A DNA stretch of 35,550 nucleotides from Minisyncoccota bacterium (lineage in GTDB: Bacteria; Patescibacteriota; Minisyncoccia; Minisyncoccales; GBS-2). Shown here in pieces: positions 16,488 to 24,154 of the stretch. The notes under the pieces were generated by a model. It ran no database searches. It was not told where the DNA came from and saw only the letters and a list, made by a program, of their open reading frames with translations. How positions within the stretch are numbered: the stretch's first letter is position 1; each line of letters begins with the position of its first letter. Location: contig CALHEE010000031.1 in NCBI GenBank assembly GCA_938023415.1, positions 1 through 35,550 of the forward strand, in the 5' to 3' direction. The translations under genes and the position numbers were made by a program.

Positions 16488-16516
16488 TTGACAAGCTTTT
16501 AACAATTTGCTAAACT
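16488..16516 (+). promoter_or_regulatory. Promoter of the structured RNA
   Basis: TTGACA (16488-16493), a 17-nt spacer and TAAACT (16511-16516) predict initiation near 16523, just before the RNA's first stem. No protein gene follows in this direction before 18014. Confidence 0.6.
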
Positions 16517-16522
16517 AAAAAT

Positions 16523-16629
16523 CTCCGGAACCAATGGAATTTCTTTTAGTTCGGAAAGCCTGGCAGGGCTGGGCTTTTCCTCGAAGAAATTCCAAAAAAA
16601 GATTTTCTCTTTTTTGGTTCCGGTTTTTT
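16523..16629 (+). ncRNA. Candidate structured small RNA, about 105 nt
   Basis: The sequence can fold into nested helices. P1 is a perfect 10 bp (CCGGAACCAA 16525-16534 with TTGGTTCCGG 16614-16623). P2 is a perfect 9 bp (TGGAATTTC 16535-16543 with GAAATTCCA 16586-16594). An imperfect inner stem (TTCGGAAAGCC with GGGCTTTTCCTCGAA) surrounds a G-rich loop. A possible third arm, AAAAAAGA / TCTTTTTT, lies between P2 and P1. P1 is followed at once by TTTTTT, so the RNA ends as an intrinsic terminator. A promoter precedes it. I could not match it to SRP RNA, 6S or tmRNA. Alternatively it is an elaborate terminator for the leftward gspE, but the T-run is better placed on the plus strand. Confidence 0.55.
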
Positions 16630-16631
16630 AT

Positions 16632-17930
16632 TTATTCAGCAGTAACCCTTTCTACTTCCTCAAAAGTTGTCTCTCCTTTTAAAACCTTGAGATACCCATC
16701 TATATGCATTGGTACCATCCCTTTTTTTAGGGCCATTTCTTTTAAATCTACAATCGATGGGCTAGTAAGAATAAATCTTTCGAGATCGTCATCGACAGAA
16801 AAACTTTCAAAAATGCCAATTCGACCACGATAGCCAGTAAAATTACATTCTCGACACCCCTTTCCGACCAAGATTTTTGTTTCTGGCCCCAAAGTTGGAG
16901 CTTTAACTTGAGGGGGAAGGGTTTTAAAGAGAAGTTTCAATCTTTCTAATCTTTTGGCTGGAATGGGTTCCCATTGGCTACACTTTTGACAAATTCTTCG
17001 AACCAATCTCTGGGCGATGACTAAATTTAAGGCGGGGGCAATATTGGTAACACTTTCTCCTAAAGCCTGAAGCCTAGCAACCGTTCCAGCAGCATCGTTA
17101 GTATGGAGGGTGGTTAAAACTAAGTGGCCGGTCAAGGCTGCCTGAAGGGCAATTTTAGCGGTTTCAAAATCGCGAATTTCTCCCACTAAAATCACATCAG
17201 GGTCTTGTCTGACAATTGCTCTGAGAGCATTAGCGAAAGTGTAGCCTTTTGATTCATCAACTTGTGTTTGAGAAACTCCTGGTAAATGATATTCAATAGG
17301 ATCTTCCACGGTAATGATTTTAATTTCAGGATTGACAAGCTTTTGTAAAAAGGCATAAAGGGTAGTAGTTTTTCCCGAACCAGTAGGCCCGGTACAGATG
17401 ATCATTCCTGTCGGTTTTTTTAACTCCTCATAGAAAAGTTGAAGCATGTCCTCTCTCAAACCCAAAGCTTCCATACTCACTACCCATTTAGGATTTAAAA
17501 TTCTCATGACAATTGTTTCTCCATATTCGGAAGGGAGAGTAGAGGTTCTGATTTCAATCGAATTGTTTTCAATTAAAAGAGAAAAACGACCATCTTGAGG
17601 ACGATCAGTGACATTGATTTTTAATCCAGAGAGAACTTTAAGACGAGAAGTTAAAAGACGATAGGTTTCATGGCTTAAAAACAAAACATCGTGTAAAACC
17701 CCATCTATTCTCACTCTTAAAAGGACATTTTCTTTTTTTGGCTCAAAGTGAATATCGGAAACATCCAGATAAAAAGATCCTCCCATGATAATTTCTACTA
17801 AATCAGTGATATCGTAAAAAGAAAATCGTTCAATCTCCTCCTTTAAATCAGGGATGCACTTTATCTTCTCTTTCACTCGAAGAACCTTTTCGGGTGAGAT
17901 TCTAATTTGGCCAACAATTTTTTCTCTCAT
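16632..17930 (-). CDS. GspE/PilB-type secretion or type IV pilus ATPase
   Basis: The 432-residue protein has the GspE/PilB core. Walker A GPTGSGKTTT lies near residues 178-187. The Asp box is VEDPIEY, the Walker B ILVGEIRDFETA and the His box TGHLVLTTLHTNDA. A zinc-binding four-cysteine segment follows (CQKC ... CREC). These enzymes power extension of type IV pili or type II secretion from the cytoplasm. Full PilB is about 560 residues; this one lacks the N-terminal MshEN-type domain. No pilin or PilC gene lies nearby. TAAACT ends 5 nt before the ATG as a likely -10. Confidence 0.9.
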   Translation of the reverse strand: MREKIVGQIRISPEKVLRVKEKIKCIPDLKEEIERFSFYDITDLVEIIMGGSFYLDVSDIHFEPKKENVLLRVRIDGVLHDVLFLSHETYRLLTSRLKVLSGLKINVTDRPQDGRFSLLIENNSIEIRTSTLPSEYGETIVMRILNPKWVVSMEALGLREDMLQLFYEELKKPTGMIICTGPTGSGKTTTLYAFLQKLVNPEIKIITVEDPIEYHLPGVSQTQVDESKGYTFANALRAIVRQDPDVILVGEIRDFETAKIALQAALTGHLVLTTLHTNDAAGTVARLQALGESVTNIAPALNLVIAQRLVRRICQKCSQWEPIPAKRLERLKLLFKTLPPQVKAPTLGPETKILVGKGCRECNFTGYRGRIGIFESFSVDDDLERFILTSPSIVDLKEMALKKGMVPMHIDGYLKVLKGETTFEEVERVTAE

Positions 17931-17935
17931 TAAAA

Positions 17936-17964
17936 AGTTTAAATTTTTCTTCTTTTTTTCTAAA
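17936..17964 (-). promoter_or_regulatory. Possible gspE-type gene promoter
   Basis: On the minus strand, TAAACT (17941-17936) has TTTAGA (17964-17959) 17 nt upstream as a 4/6 match to the -35 consensus. Initiation would fall at the ATG, making the message leaderless. Confidence 0.4.
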
Positions 17965-18013
17965 ATAAAAAGAGATTCTTATTTTTGATTAGCCAATTTT
18001 CTTTCGTTTGTCA

Positions 18014-18478
18014 ATGAAAAAAATTTTTCTTTCCAAAAGCGTTACTCAGACAAAAAAGATCGGAGAAAGGTTGGCAAAAAAAATGTCAAAAAAGGGGTTA
18101 AAAGAAGCCCTGGTTATTGGTTTAGAAGGAGACTTGGGAGGTGGGAAAACAACTTTTTTACAGGGGTTTGCTAGAGGTCTGGGAATTAAAGAAAAAATTT
18201 TGAGCCCCTCTTTTATTATAATGCGAAAGTTTAATCTTAAATCTAAAAATTTAAGCTTTAAACATTTCTATCATTTTGACTGCTATCGGATCGAAAAACC
18301 AAAAGAGGTTCTCGAACTTGGCTTTAGAGAAATCATTAAAGACCCTAAAAACATTGTAGTTATTGAGTGGTCAGATAAAATAAAAAAAATCCTACCAAAA
18401 CCAACGATTAAAATAAAATTTAAATTTCTTGATCAAAACACCCGGGAATTGGTAGTTGAAGGAAAAATCAATTCATGA
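18014..18478 (+). CDS. tsaE: tRNA threonylcarbamoyladenosine biosynthesis protein TsaE
   Basis: The ATPase has Walker A GDLGGGKTTF and a following SPSFIIM (switch-like SPTF motif). HFDCYRIEKPKEVLELGF (H-x-D-x-YR) and VVIEWSDKI (the EW-x-(E/D) motif) follow, all typical of TsaE. It works with TsaB and TsaD to make t6A37 on ANN-decoding tRNAs. I start at ATG 18014, because the frame could begin at TTG 18008 but nothing supports that. The stop overlaps the next ATG by 4 nt. Confidence 0.93.
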   Translation: MKKIFLSKSVTQTKKIGERLAKKMSKKGLKEALVIGLEGDLGGGKTTFLQGFARGLGIKEKILSPSFIIMRKFNLKSKNLSFKHFYHFDCYRIEKPKEVLELGFREIIKDPKNIVVIEWSDKIKKILPKPTIKIKFKFLDQNTRELVVEGKINS

Positions 18479-19377
18479 AAGAAAAAAAATTATTAATTTT
18501 TGATGCCAACTCAATCCTCCACCGTGCTTATCACGCCCTACCTTCTCTTTCTACTAAAAGGGGAGAATTTGTTAATGGGGTCTACGGATTTCTGTTAGTT
18601 TTTTTTAAAGTGATAAAAGAATTCCAACCAGATGCGCTTGTTGCCTGTTTTGATTTTCCCGCTAAAACATTTCGCCACAAAGAATTTAAAGATTATAAAG
18701 CCACCCGCCCCCCAACACCAAAAGAGTTAGCCTCCCAAATCCCTATTTTAAAGGAGGTTTTAAAGGCTTTCTTAGTAAAAATCATTGAGAAAGAAGGCTA
18801 TGAAGCTGATGATCTCGTGGGAACGATTTGTCAACAACTTCCCAATCTAGAAAAGATCGTAATAAGCGGAGACAAAGATCTTTTACAATTGGTTAACCCA
18901 CACACTAAAGTCTATCTTTTAAAAACAGGAATAAAAGAAAAAATTTTGTACGATGAGCAGATGGTGAAAGAAAAATATCAAGGCCTCACTCCACTTCAAT
19001 TAGTGGACTTGAAGGCCTTAGTGGGAGATCCTTCAGATAATATTCCGGGAGTTTTCGGAATCGGAGAAAAGACAGCCATTAATTTGATAAAAAAATTTAA
19101 CAATATTGAAGGTATTTATGAGAATTTAGAAAAATTAAGTTTAAAACTTAAAAAGTTATTACTTGACCAAAAAGAAAAAGCCTTTTTGAGCAAAAACTTA
19201 GCAAAAATTAATAAAAACGTACCTCTTAAGATCTCTTTTCAAGAAAACAGCTGGCCAAACTTTCAAGAGGAAAAGGTGGTTGAAATTTTCAAGAGATTAG
19301 GATTTAAAAGCTTGATTAAAAGATTGCCCGAGCTAAAAAAAGAGATTAAAATAAAACAAGGAAAGTTATTTTTTTAA
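18475..19377 (+). CDS. Stand-alone 5'-3' exonuclease (DNA polymerase I N-terminal-type / FEN)
   Basis: The 300-residue protein matches the 5'-nuclease domain of PolA. It starts LLIFDANSILHRAYHA and contains ACFDFPAKTFRH, then EKEGYEADDLVGT with metal-binding acidic residues. VISGDKDLLQLV and LKALVGDPSDNIPGVFGIGEKTA (the helix-hairpin-helix DNA-binding element) follow. There is no polymerase domain; it ends with a basic KIKQGKLFF tail. Such enzymes remove RNA primers and flaps. It is coupled to tsaE by ATGA overlap and leads into the sensory island with a 30-nt gap. Confidence 0.92.
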   Translation: MKEKKLLIFDANSILHRAYHALPSLSTKRGEFVNGVYGFLLVFFKVIKEFQPDALVACFDFPAKTFRHKEFKDYKATRPPTPKELASQIPILKEVLKAFLVKIIEKEGYEADDLVGTICQQLPNLEKIVISGDKDLLQLVNPHTKVYLLKTGIKEKILYDEQMVKEKYQGLTPLQLVDLKALVGDPSDNIPGVFGIGEKTAINLIKKFNNIEGIYENLEKLSLKLKKLLLDQKEKAFLSKNLAKINKNVPLKISFQENSWPNFQEEKVVEIFKRLGFKSLIKRLPELKKEIKIKQGKLFF

Positions 19378-19407
19378 AAGATTAAAGAAAGGCCTCAGTG
19401 AAATTTT

Positions 19408-20022
19408 ATGGAAAAAGAAAAGATTACCCCAGAGGAAATTCGATCACTTCTTAAAATTCCAGGAAAAGTGAGAGGGCAAGTTTTTTCGACTGATTTAGAA
19501 TATCTCAGAAAAAAGAAAGGAAAAGAAGGCGTAGAATTACTTAAAAAGAAGATGAAAGAATTGGGAAACCCAATAGATTATGAGAGGATAAAAATTTTTG
19601 AATGGTATCCAGTAGGTTTGAGGGCGGTTTCTTTATTAGTAATCAAAGAACTTTTTCAGTTAGGAGACAAAGAGATCTCAGAAATGGGAAATTTGGCACC
19701 AAAATTTTCTTTCATTATTAAGTTAATAATGAAACACTTTCTTTCCATTGAAAGAGTTTTTCAGGAATCTCCCAGCTATTGGGAAAAACATTACACAGTC
19801 GGGAAATTGGAGCCGGTAGAGCTTAATGAAAAAGAAAAATATCTCAAAGTTCATCTGAAAGATTTCAAAGTTCATCCCATTTTATGCACCTATTTGTTTG
19901 AGGACGGTTATTTTTTAAGAATTGCCCAATATGTTTTAAAAAGCCCAACGATATTATCCAAAGAGACAAAGTGTGTTTTTAAGGGAGACCCTTATCATGA
20001 ATGTTTAATCAGCTGGCAATGA
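19408..20022 (+). CDS. DUF2378/V4R-like sensory protein, copy 1
   Basis: This 204-residue soluble protein has no signal peptide. It resembles the ~200-residue myxobacterial paralogous family (TIGR02265/DUF2378) and V4R/heme-NO-binding-like ligand-sensing domains. The pattern includes FEWYPVGLRAVSLLVIKELF, YWEKHYTVGKLEPVEL and a terminal CVFKGDPYHECLISW, typical of the V4R end. I am moderately sure of the fold class and unsure of the exact family. It has a close relative in the next gene. Such domains sense small molecules; the ligand here is unknown. Cys and His near the end could bind metal or heme. Confidence 0.5.
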   Translation: MEKEKITPEEIRSLLKIPGKVRGQVFSTDLEYLRKKKGKEGVELLKKKMKELGNPIDYERIKIFEWYPVGLRAVSLLVIKELFQLGDKEISEMGNLAPKFSFIIKLIMKHFLSIERVFQESPSYWEKHYTVGKLEPVELNEKEKYLKVHLKDFKVHPILCTYLFEDGYFLRIAQYVLKSPTILSKETKCVFKGDPYHECLISWQ

Positions 20023-20026
20023 AAAT

Positions 20027-20632
20027 ATGCTCACACTAAAAGAGGAATTTCAAAAATTAAGTCTTGAGAAGATAAAAGGAGAGGTAATTGGTTTGGCCCT
20101 TGAAAATCATTTTAACTTTATTTTAGAAAAAGAAGGAATGGAAAGGGTAAAGGAAGTAGAAGAAAGGTTGAATGAGTTAGGTTATCCTCTAAGATATAAG
20201 GAAATAAAAAGTTTTCAATGGTATCCCAGGATTATCGATGAGGCAATCTATTTTGTAATTAAAAAGACTTTGGCCTGGAATGATGAGAAATTTCGAGAAA
20301 GTGGGAAATGGGGGGCGAAGGTTTCCTTTATCACAAAGATTATGATGCGATATTTCCTCTCGATCGAAGAGATCTTTGCCGAAATTAATAATTATTGGCG
20401 GAAATATTACACGATTGGGAATTTAGAGCCAAAGGAAATAAACTTAAAAGAAAAATATTTAGTCTTTGAATTAAAAAATTTTCCTATTCTCTTTCCTGAA
20501 CATTGCAGGTATTGGGAAGGGTATTTTTGGCAGGTGGCCTCTTATGTTTTGCCGAAAGAAAAGCTTAAACTTACGGAAACTGAATGTACTTTTAAAGGGG
20601 GAAAGACTCATCAGTTTAAGGGCACCTGGTAA
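20027..20632 (+). CDS. DUF2378/V4R-like sensory protein, copy 2
   Basis: This 201-residue protein is clearly paralogous to the preceding one. Shared blocks include QWYP, VSFITKIMMRYFLSIEEIF, YWRKYYTIGNLEPKEI, KEKY, ASYVLPK and CTFKG. It starts 4 nt after copy 1. The C-terminal CTFKGGKTHQFKGTW replaces the first copy's HEC segment, so the putative ligand or metal site differs. Tandem duplication with divergence suggests a heteromer or two ligand specificities. Otherwise it is as copy 1: cytoplasmic, with no output domain. Confidence 0.5.
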   Translation: MLTLKEEFQKLSLEKIKGEVIGLALENHFNFILEKEGMERVKEVEERLNELGYPLRYKEIKSFQWYPRIIDEAIYFVIKKTLAWNDEKFRESGKWGAKVSFITKIMMRYFLSIEEIFAEINNYWRKYYTIGNLEPKEINLKEKYLVFELKNFPILFPEHCRYWEGYFWQVASYVLPKEKLKLTETECTFKGGKTHQFKGTW

Positions 20633-20647
20633 TTATAAGAAAGAACA

Positions 20648-21232
20648 ATGAAGAAAAACGATTCTCAAAAAATTATTATTGAACAACTTTCTCAGGACTT
20701 AGAAGATTTAGTAAATTATCTCAAAGACCTGTGGCAGTTTTTGCCCATACCTATCCTCTATGTAAATCCTCTTTTTGTCATTCTTGATGCGAACCCAGCT
20801 TTAGAAAATTTCTTTGGAGTGAGGGCAATAGAAATAATTGGAGAAAAAATTGAGGTTCTTTTAGGAGAAAAACCAATTACTCAAGAAATCTTAGAGACTC
20901 TTTCGAAAGAAAAAAAGATAGAAAACAAAGAAATAGAAGTTTTTACCAGAAATGGGAAAAAGATAGTGAGTGTTTCAGCCAATAGTCGGGAGGACGAGAA
21001 GGGGAAGATTATTGGGTATTATTTTTTATTTCTTGATATTACCACCCAACAGGAACTTCGAGAAAAACTTGAGGAAAAAGTGAGAGAAAGAACAAAAGAG
21101 CTACAAGAAAAAATTGATGAACTTGAAGCTTTTCAAAAGCTTACCGTGGGGCGAGAATTGAAAATGATAGAATTAAAAGAAGAAATCGAGAGATTAAAAA
21201 AAGAATTAGAAAGGTCGAAAAAAGAAAAATAA
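20648..21232 (+). CDS. PAS-domain coiled-coil signalling protein
   Basis: The 194-residue cytoplasmic protein has an N-terminal helix and then a PAS domain (about 30-140) with IPILYVNPLFVILDANPALE and the closing YYFLFLDITTQQE. A signalling helix (LEEKVRERTKEL) leads to a tail containing LTVGRELKMIELKEEIERLK. There is no kinase, cyclase or receiver domain. The same tail type ends the HAMP receptor two genes on. It probably relays ligand or redox state through coiled-coil contacts with the HAMP receptor or kinase; that is inference. Confidence 0.75.
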   Translation: MKKNDSQKIIIEQLSQDLEDLVNYLKDLWQFLPIPILYVNPLFVILDANPALENFFGVRAIEIIGEKIEVLLGEKPITQEILETLSKEKKIENKEIEVFTRNGKKIVSVSANSREDEKGKIIGYYFLFLDITTQQELREKLEEKVRERTKELQEKIDELEAFQKLTVGRELKMIELKEEIERLKKELERSKKEK

Positions 21233-21239
21233 ATTGTTT

Positions 21240-22028
21240 ATGAAAAAAATCATCTCCTTTTTTCTACTTTTTGGTTTTTTAATCGTTGGGTTAGTTTACT
21301 ATAAATTTTTTCTTCCGCCAAAAAAAGAAAAAGTTACTGACCCAAAAATAAAAGAAATTTTAAATCGAGGAAAAATTTTGGTGGGTACGGAAGCTAGCTA
21401 TCCGCCGATGGAATATTTAGACGAGGCAGGTAATTTTCTAGGCTTTGATATCGATCTGGCAAAAGAAATCGCTGCCGATTTAGGGGTGGAGGTGGAATTT
21501 GTGAATATTCCTTGGGAGAAACTTTTTGATGCCTTAGCTGAAGGAAAGGTTGATCTGGCAATATCTGCCATCACTATTACTCCAGAAAGGATGGAAATTT
21601 TGAGTTTTTCTGTTCCATATCTTAATGTTGGACAAGTGATTGTCGCTAAAAATGACACGCAAATTAAAGGGATCGCTGACCTTCAGGGAAAGGTTCTGGG
21701 AGTTCAAAGAGAAACGACGAGCGAAGAGGAAGCAAAAAAATATACTGACCCCAGTTTGGTCAAAAGCTTTCCGAACTATGACCTGGCCAAAGAGGCTTTG
21801 GAGCGAGGAGAAATTGAGGCGATAATCATTGATTATCCCGCCGGGTTGGCGATGGTGGCAAAAGATAAAAATTTAAAAATAGTTGGCAAGCCCTTTACCC
21901 AAGAATTCTATGGCGTAGCTCTTCAAAAAGGACAAGAGGTTCTTTTAGAAAAAGTTAATCAGACCATTAAAAGGCTTCAACAATCAGGAACCCTTCGGGC
22001 TCTCGAAGAAAAATGGTTCAGTAAATAA
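21240..22028 (+). CDS. Family 3 extracellular solute-binding protein (amino-acid type)
   Basis: An N-terminal hydrophobic segment (about residues 5-23) acts as anchor or uncleaved signal; there is no lipobox Cys. The SBP_bac_3 fold follows: GKILVGTEASYPPMEYLDEAGN, GFDIDLAKEIA, then AISAITITPERMEILSFSVPY with the Arg that binds the ligand carboxylate. AIIIDYPAG follows, with the Asp that binds the amino group. The length fits a single domain. I chose ATG 21240 over an in-frame TTG two codons upstream. No ABC permease or ATPase gene accompanies it; a HAMP receptor gene starts 5 nt later. Confidence 0.88.
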   Translation: MKKIISFFLLFGFLIVGLVYYKFFLPPKKEKVTDPKIKEILNRGKILVGTEASYPPMEYLDEAGNFLGFDIDLAKEIAADLGVEVEFVNIPWEKLFDALAEGKVDLAISAITITPERMEILSFSVPYLNVGQVIVAKNDTQIKGIADLQGKVLGVQRETTSEEEAKKYTDPSLVKSFPNYDLAKEALERGEIEAIIIDYPAGLAMVAKDKNLKIVGKPFTQEFYGVALQKGQEVLLEKVNQTIKRLQQSGTLRALEEKWFSK

Positions 22029-22033
22029 CCATC

Positions 22034-23092
22034 ATGAGATTGCGTTTCACCCTTAATTTAAAAATGATTTTCACCACCCTTTTGGTAGTGATTTTAAGTT
22101 TTTTATTCTTGGCTTATTTAAATATAAAAAGGCAAAGGAATTTTTTAGAACTTGCCATTGAAAATTTTGGGATTAATACTGCTCAAGCTTTAGAAGCTAA
22201 TATTAGGAGCAGGGAGGAATTAGCTGAGGTAAAAAGACTTCAAACAACCATTCTCAAACTTCTTTATTCTAACCCATTGATTAATTCTATCACCGTTAAT
22301 TTGCCTGTGGAAGAAAAATTAAAAGTAGTTGCCTCCAATGAAAGTGAATTAATTGGAAGAGAGGCATCCCTAGAGAATTTATCTTCTTATCGTGATGGAA
22401 AAATCAGGACAGCCCGAATCAAAGGAAGAGAAAAAAGAGAGCTATTAAGAGTAATTGTTCCTATTCGCTTGAGTGGTGAGATCGTTGGTACCTATGAGAT
22501 AAAGCTCAATCTCGAACCATTCAAAGAATTGATTTTGAAGGGGGAGAAAGAATTTTTTATTACTGCCCTTTTTTCTCTGGCTTTTATTGTCATCTCTCTT
22601 TTTTTATTAATTCACATTAGCGTGATCAAACCGGTGAAAGAAATTCAAAAAGGAATGAGAGAGATAGGAGAGGGAAAATTAGATTTTAGAATAACAAGCA
22701 AGAGAAAAGATGAGTTTGGTGATCTTATTTCAGGATTTAATCAGATGGCTGATCAACTCCAAAAAAATTATCAACAGCTAAGAGAAATTCAAAAAAACCT
22801 TGAAAATAAAGTCATGGAAAGAACTCGAGAATTAGAAGAAGCAAAAATGGTTTTGGAAATAAAAGTGAGAGCAAGAACAAGAGAACTGCGAGAATTGGCT
22901 GAGTCTTTAGAAAAGAAGGTAAGAGAGAGAACGAAGGCGCTTGAAGAAAGCCAAAAAGAACTTCAAAGAAAAGTTAGAGAATTAGAAAAATTCCATCAAT
23001 TGGCGGTTGAGCGAGAATTAAAGATGTTGGAAATGAAAAAGAGAATTCGAGAATTAGAAAGAGAACTAGAAGAAAAAAACAAAAAGCAGTAA
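22034..23092 (+). CDS. HAMP receptor with coiled-coil output, no kinase domain
   Basis: A first transmembrane helix (about 10-28), an extracytoplasmic sensor domain of about 145 residues (Cache-like in spacing) and a second helix (about 176-200) come first. A HAMP domain (about 200-250, IKPVKEIQKGMREIGEGKLDF) follows. The rest is a long helix with three 18-residue repeats of LExKVxxRTREL and a final AVERELKMLEMKKRIRELE tail. There is no histidine kinase, methyl-accepting or cyclase domain. The gene directly follows the amino-acid binding protein gene, so ligand-loaded binding protein may dock on it (inference). Confidence 0.8.
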   Translation: MRLRFTLNLKMIFTTLLVVILSFLFLAYLNIKRQRNFLELAIENFGINTAQALEANIRSREELAEVKRLQTTILKLLYSNPLINSITVNLPVEEKLKVVASNESELIGREASLENLSSYRDGKIRTARIKGREKRELLRVIVPIRLSGEIVGTYEIKLNLEPFKELILKGEKEFFITALFSLAFIVISLFLLIHISVIKPVKEIQKGMREIGEGKLDFRITSKRKDEFGDLISGFNQMADQLQKNYQQLREIQKNLENKVMERTRELEEAKMVLEIKVRARTRELRELAESLEKKVRERTKALEESQKELQRKVRELEKFHQLAVERELKMLEMKKRIRELERELEEKNKKQ

Positions 23093-23094
23093 AA

Positions 23095-24087
23095 ATGAAG
23101 TTCAAGATTATTTTCATTTTATTTTTTCTTTGTTCTTTTCTTTTCTATTACTTCTACTTTCTTTGGTACTCTTTTTCTTATTTTCCACCGGCGAAGAATG
23201 TCGCAATTTTTCCTCCTCTTCAACCTGCAGAGGGACCAGGGGGGAAAGATTATCTTAGTGAAAAGATAGCGATTTTGGAATTGAAAAGAGAAGAAGGGAC
23301 TATTTTTTTGTTTTTGCCCAAAAACATTAGTTTAGAATCTTTGCCAATAATTTTAGTCTTACCAAATTCTTTATTTCCTTCTGCAACCTCCTTTTCTCAA
23401 ACACCAGGATTGATCCATTTGGCAAAAAAAGGCAACATTCTTGTTGTTCCTGTTTCTCAACAAAAGTTATCTGACCTTTTTGATTATCATCGATTAATCG
23501 ATAAGGTTTATAATTTGAGTAAAGAAGGGTTGTTTAAGGTTCAAGAGCTTGCCCCAAACAATGACTTTTCTAAGTTTGCTATCATTGGAATTTCTTTGGG
23601 GGGTTCAATCGCCACCCATTTAGTTCAGACTGATTTACCCCAGCCAAAAGTTTTCATTTTGATTGCTCCTACCGAAGGTCTACCTTTATTTTCTTCTCAG
23701 TTCTATGGCATCCCGTTTCGTGACTTAAAAACTCTTCCATATCATTCCTTTTTGCTTGGAATTTTAGCCGAAAACGATCGAATTGCTTCCCCATCTCAAA
23801 TTAAAAAACTTTTTAAAACTTCTTTTTCAAAAGAAAAACATCTTTTCAAAATTCCTTCTGATACCTACGGAAATCCACCTTTAATTAGCAATCATCGAAC
23901 TCTTTTTCATCAGTATAACGCTTTGAACTTTTATGGTTCTTTTAAACTAATCGAAGCTACTTTAGAATGTGCTTTTTACTTTCGATTTTGTCATATTGCT
24001 AAAGGAGAAACTCAAGAAACTTTTTTTATGGGCAAGTGGAGCAATGATTATCCAGTGAAACAAATCATCAGCATTCCTTTAAAATAA
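23095..24087 (+). CDS. Membrane-anchored or exported alpha/beta-hydrolase-like protein
   Basis: An N-terminal hydrophobic helix rich in Phe/Tyr (about 5-28) is followed by an alpha/beta-hydrolase-like domain. The nucleophile elbow is GISLGG (G-x-S-x-G). A later AENDRIA could supply the acid and SNHRTLFHQ the histidine. GPGGKDY occurs near the start of the domain. The substrate is unknown; an ester, amide or lipid is possible. It starts 2 nt after the HAMP receptor gene, so it belongs to the sensory operon. It should act outside the membrane and may release or modify the sensed ligand (speculation). Confidence 0.65.
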   Translation: MKFKIIFILFFLCSFLFYYFYFLWYSFSYFPPAKNVAIFPPLQPAEGPGGKDYLSEKIAILELKREEGTIFLFLPKNISLESLPIILVLPNSLFPSATSFSQTPGLIHLAKKGNILVVPVSQQKLSDLFDYHRLIDKVYNLSKEGLFKVQELAPNNDFSKFAIIGISLGGSIATHLVQTDLPQPKVFILIAPTEGLPLFSSQFYGIPFRDLKTLPYHSFLLGILAENDRIASPSQIKKLFKTSFSKEKHLFKIPSDTYGNPPLISNHRTLFHQYNALNFYGSFKLIEATLECAFYFRFCHIAKGETQETFFMGKWSNDYPVKQIISIPLK

Positions 24088-24112
24088 AAAGATGGTTTAA
24101 TTTTATAATAAA

Positions 24113-24142
24113 TTGGCAACAAAAATTTCAAAGTGTTAAAAT
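24113..24142 (+). promoter_or_regulatory. Possible promoter of the potD-like/kinase pair
   Basis: TTGGCA (24113-24118), an 18-nt spacer and TAAAAT (24137-24142) predict initiation about 6 nt before the ATG at 24155. The layout is the same as the virB6 promoter. A TATAAT at 24104-24109 without a -35 is an alternative. Confidence 0.4.
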
Positions 24143-24154
24143 TAAATAAAAACC

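Noticed and set aside
16523-16629. Structured RNA as SRP RNA, 6S RNA or tmRNA
   Set aside because: I could not find the SRP GGAA-tetraloop core with its AGCAG partner, the long open-bubble layout of 6S, or a tRNA-like end with tag frame.
16534-16833. 99-codon rightward frame starting MEFLLVRKAWQGW
   Set aside because: It lies on the structured RNA and then runs antisense through the end of the gspE-type gene. Its start is inside helix P1/P2 and the product has no recognisable pattern.
18008-18013. TTG start for tsaE (and likewise TTG at 21234 for the SBP gene)
   Set aside because: An ATG follows two codons later in each case, and no ribosome-binding site supports the TTG.
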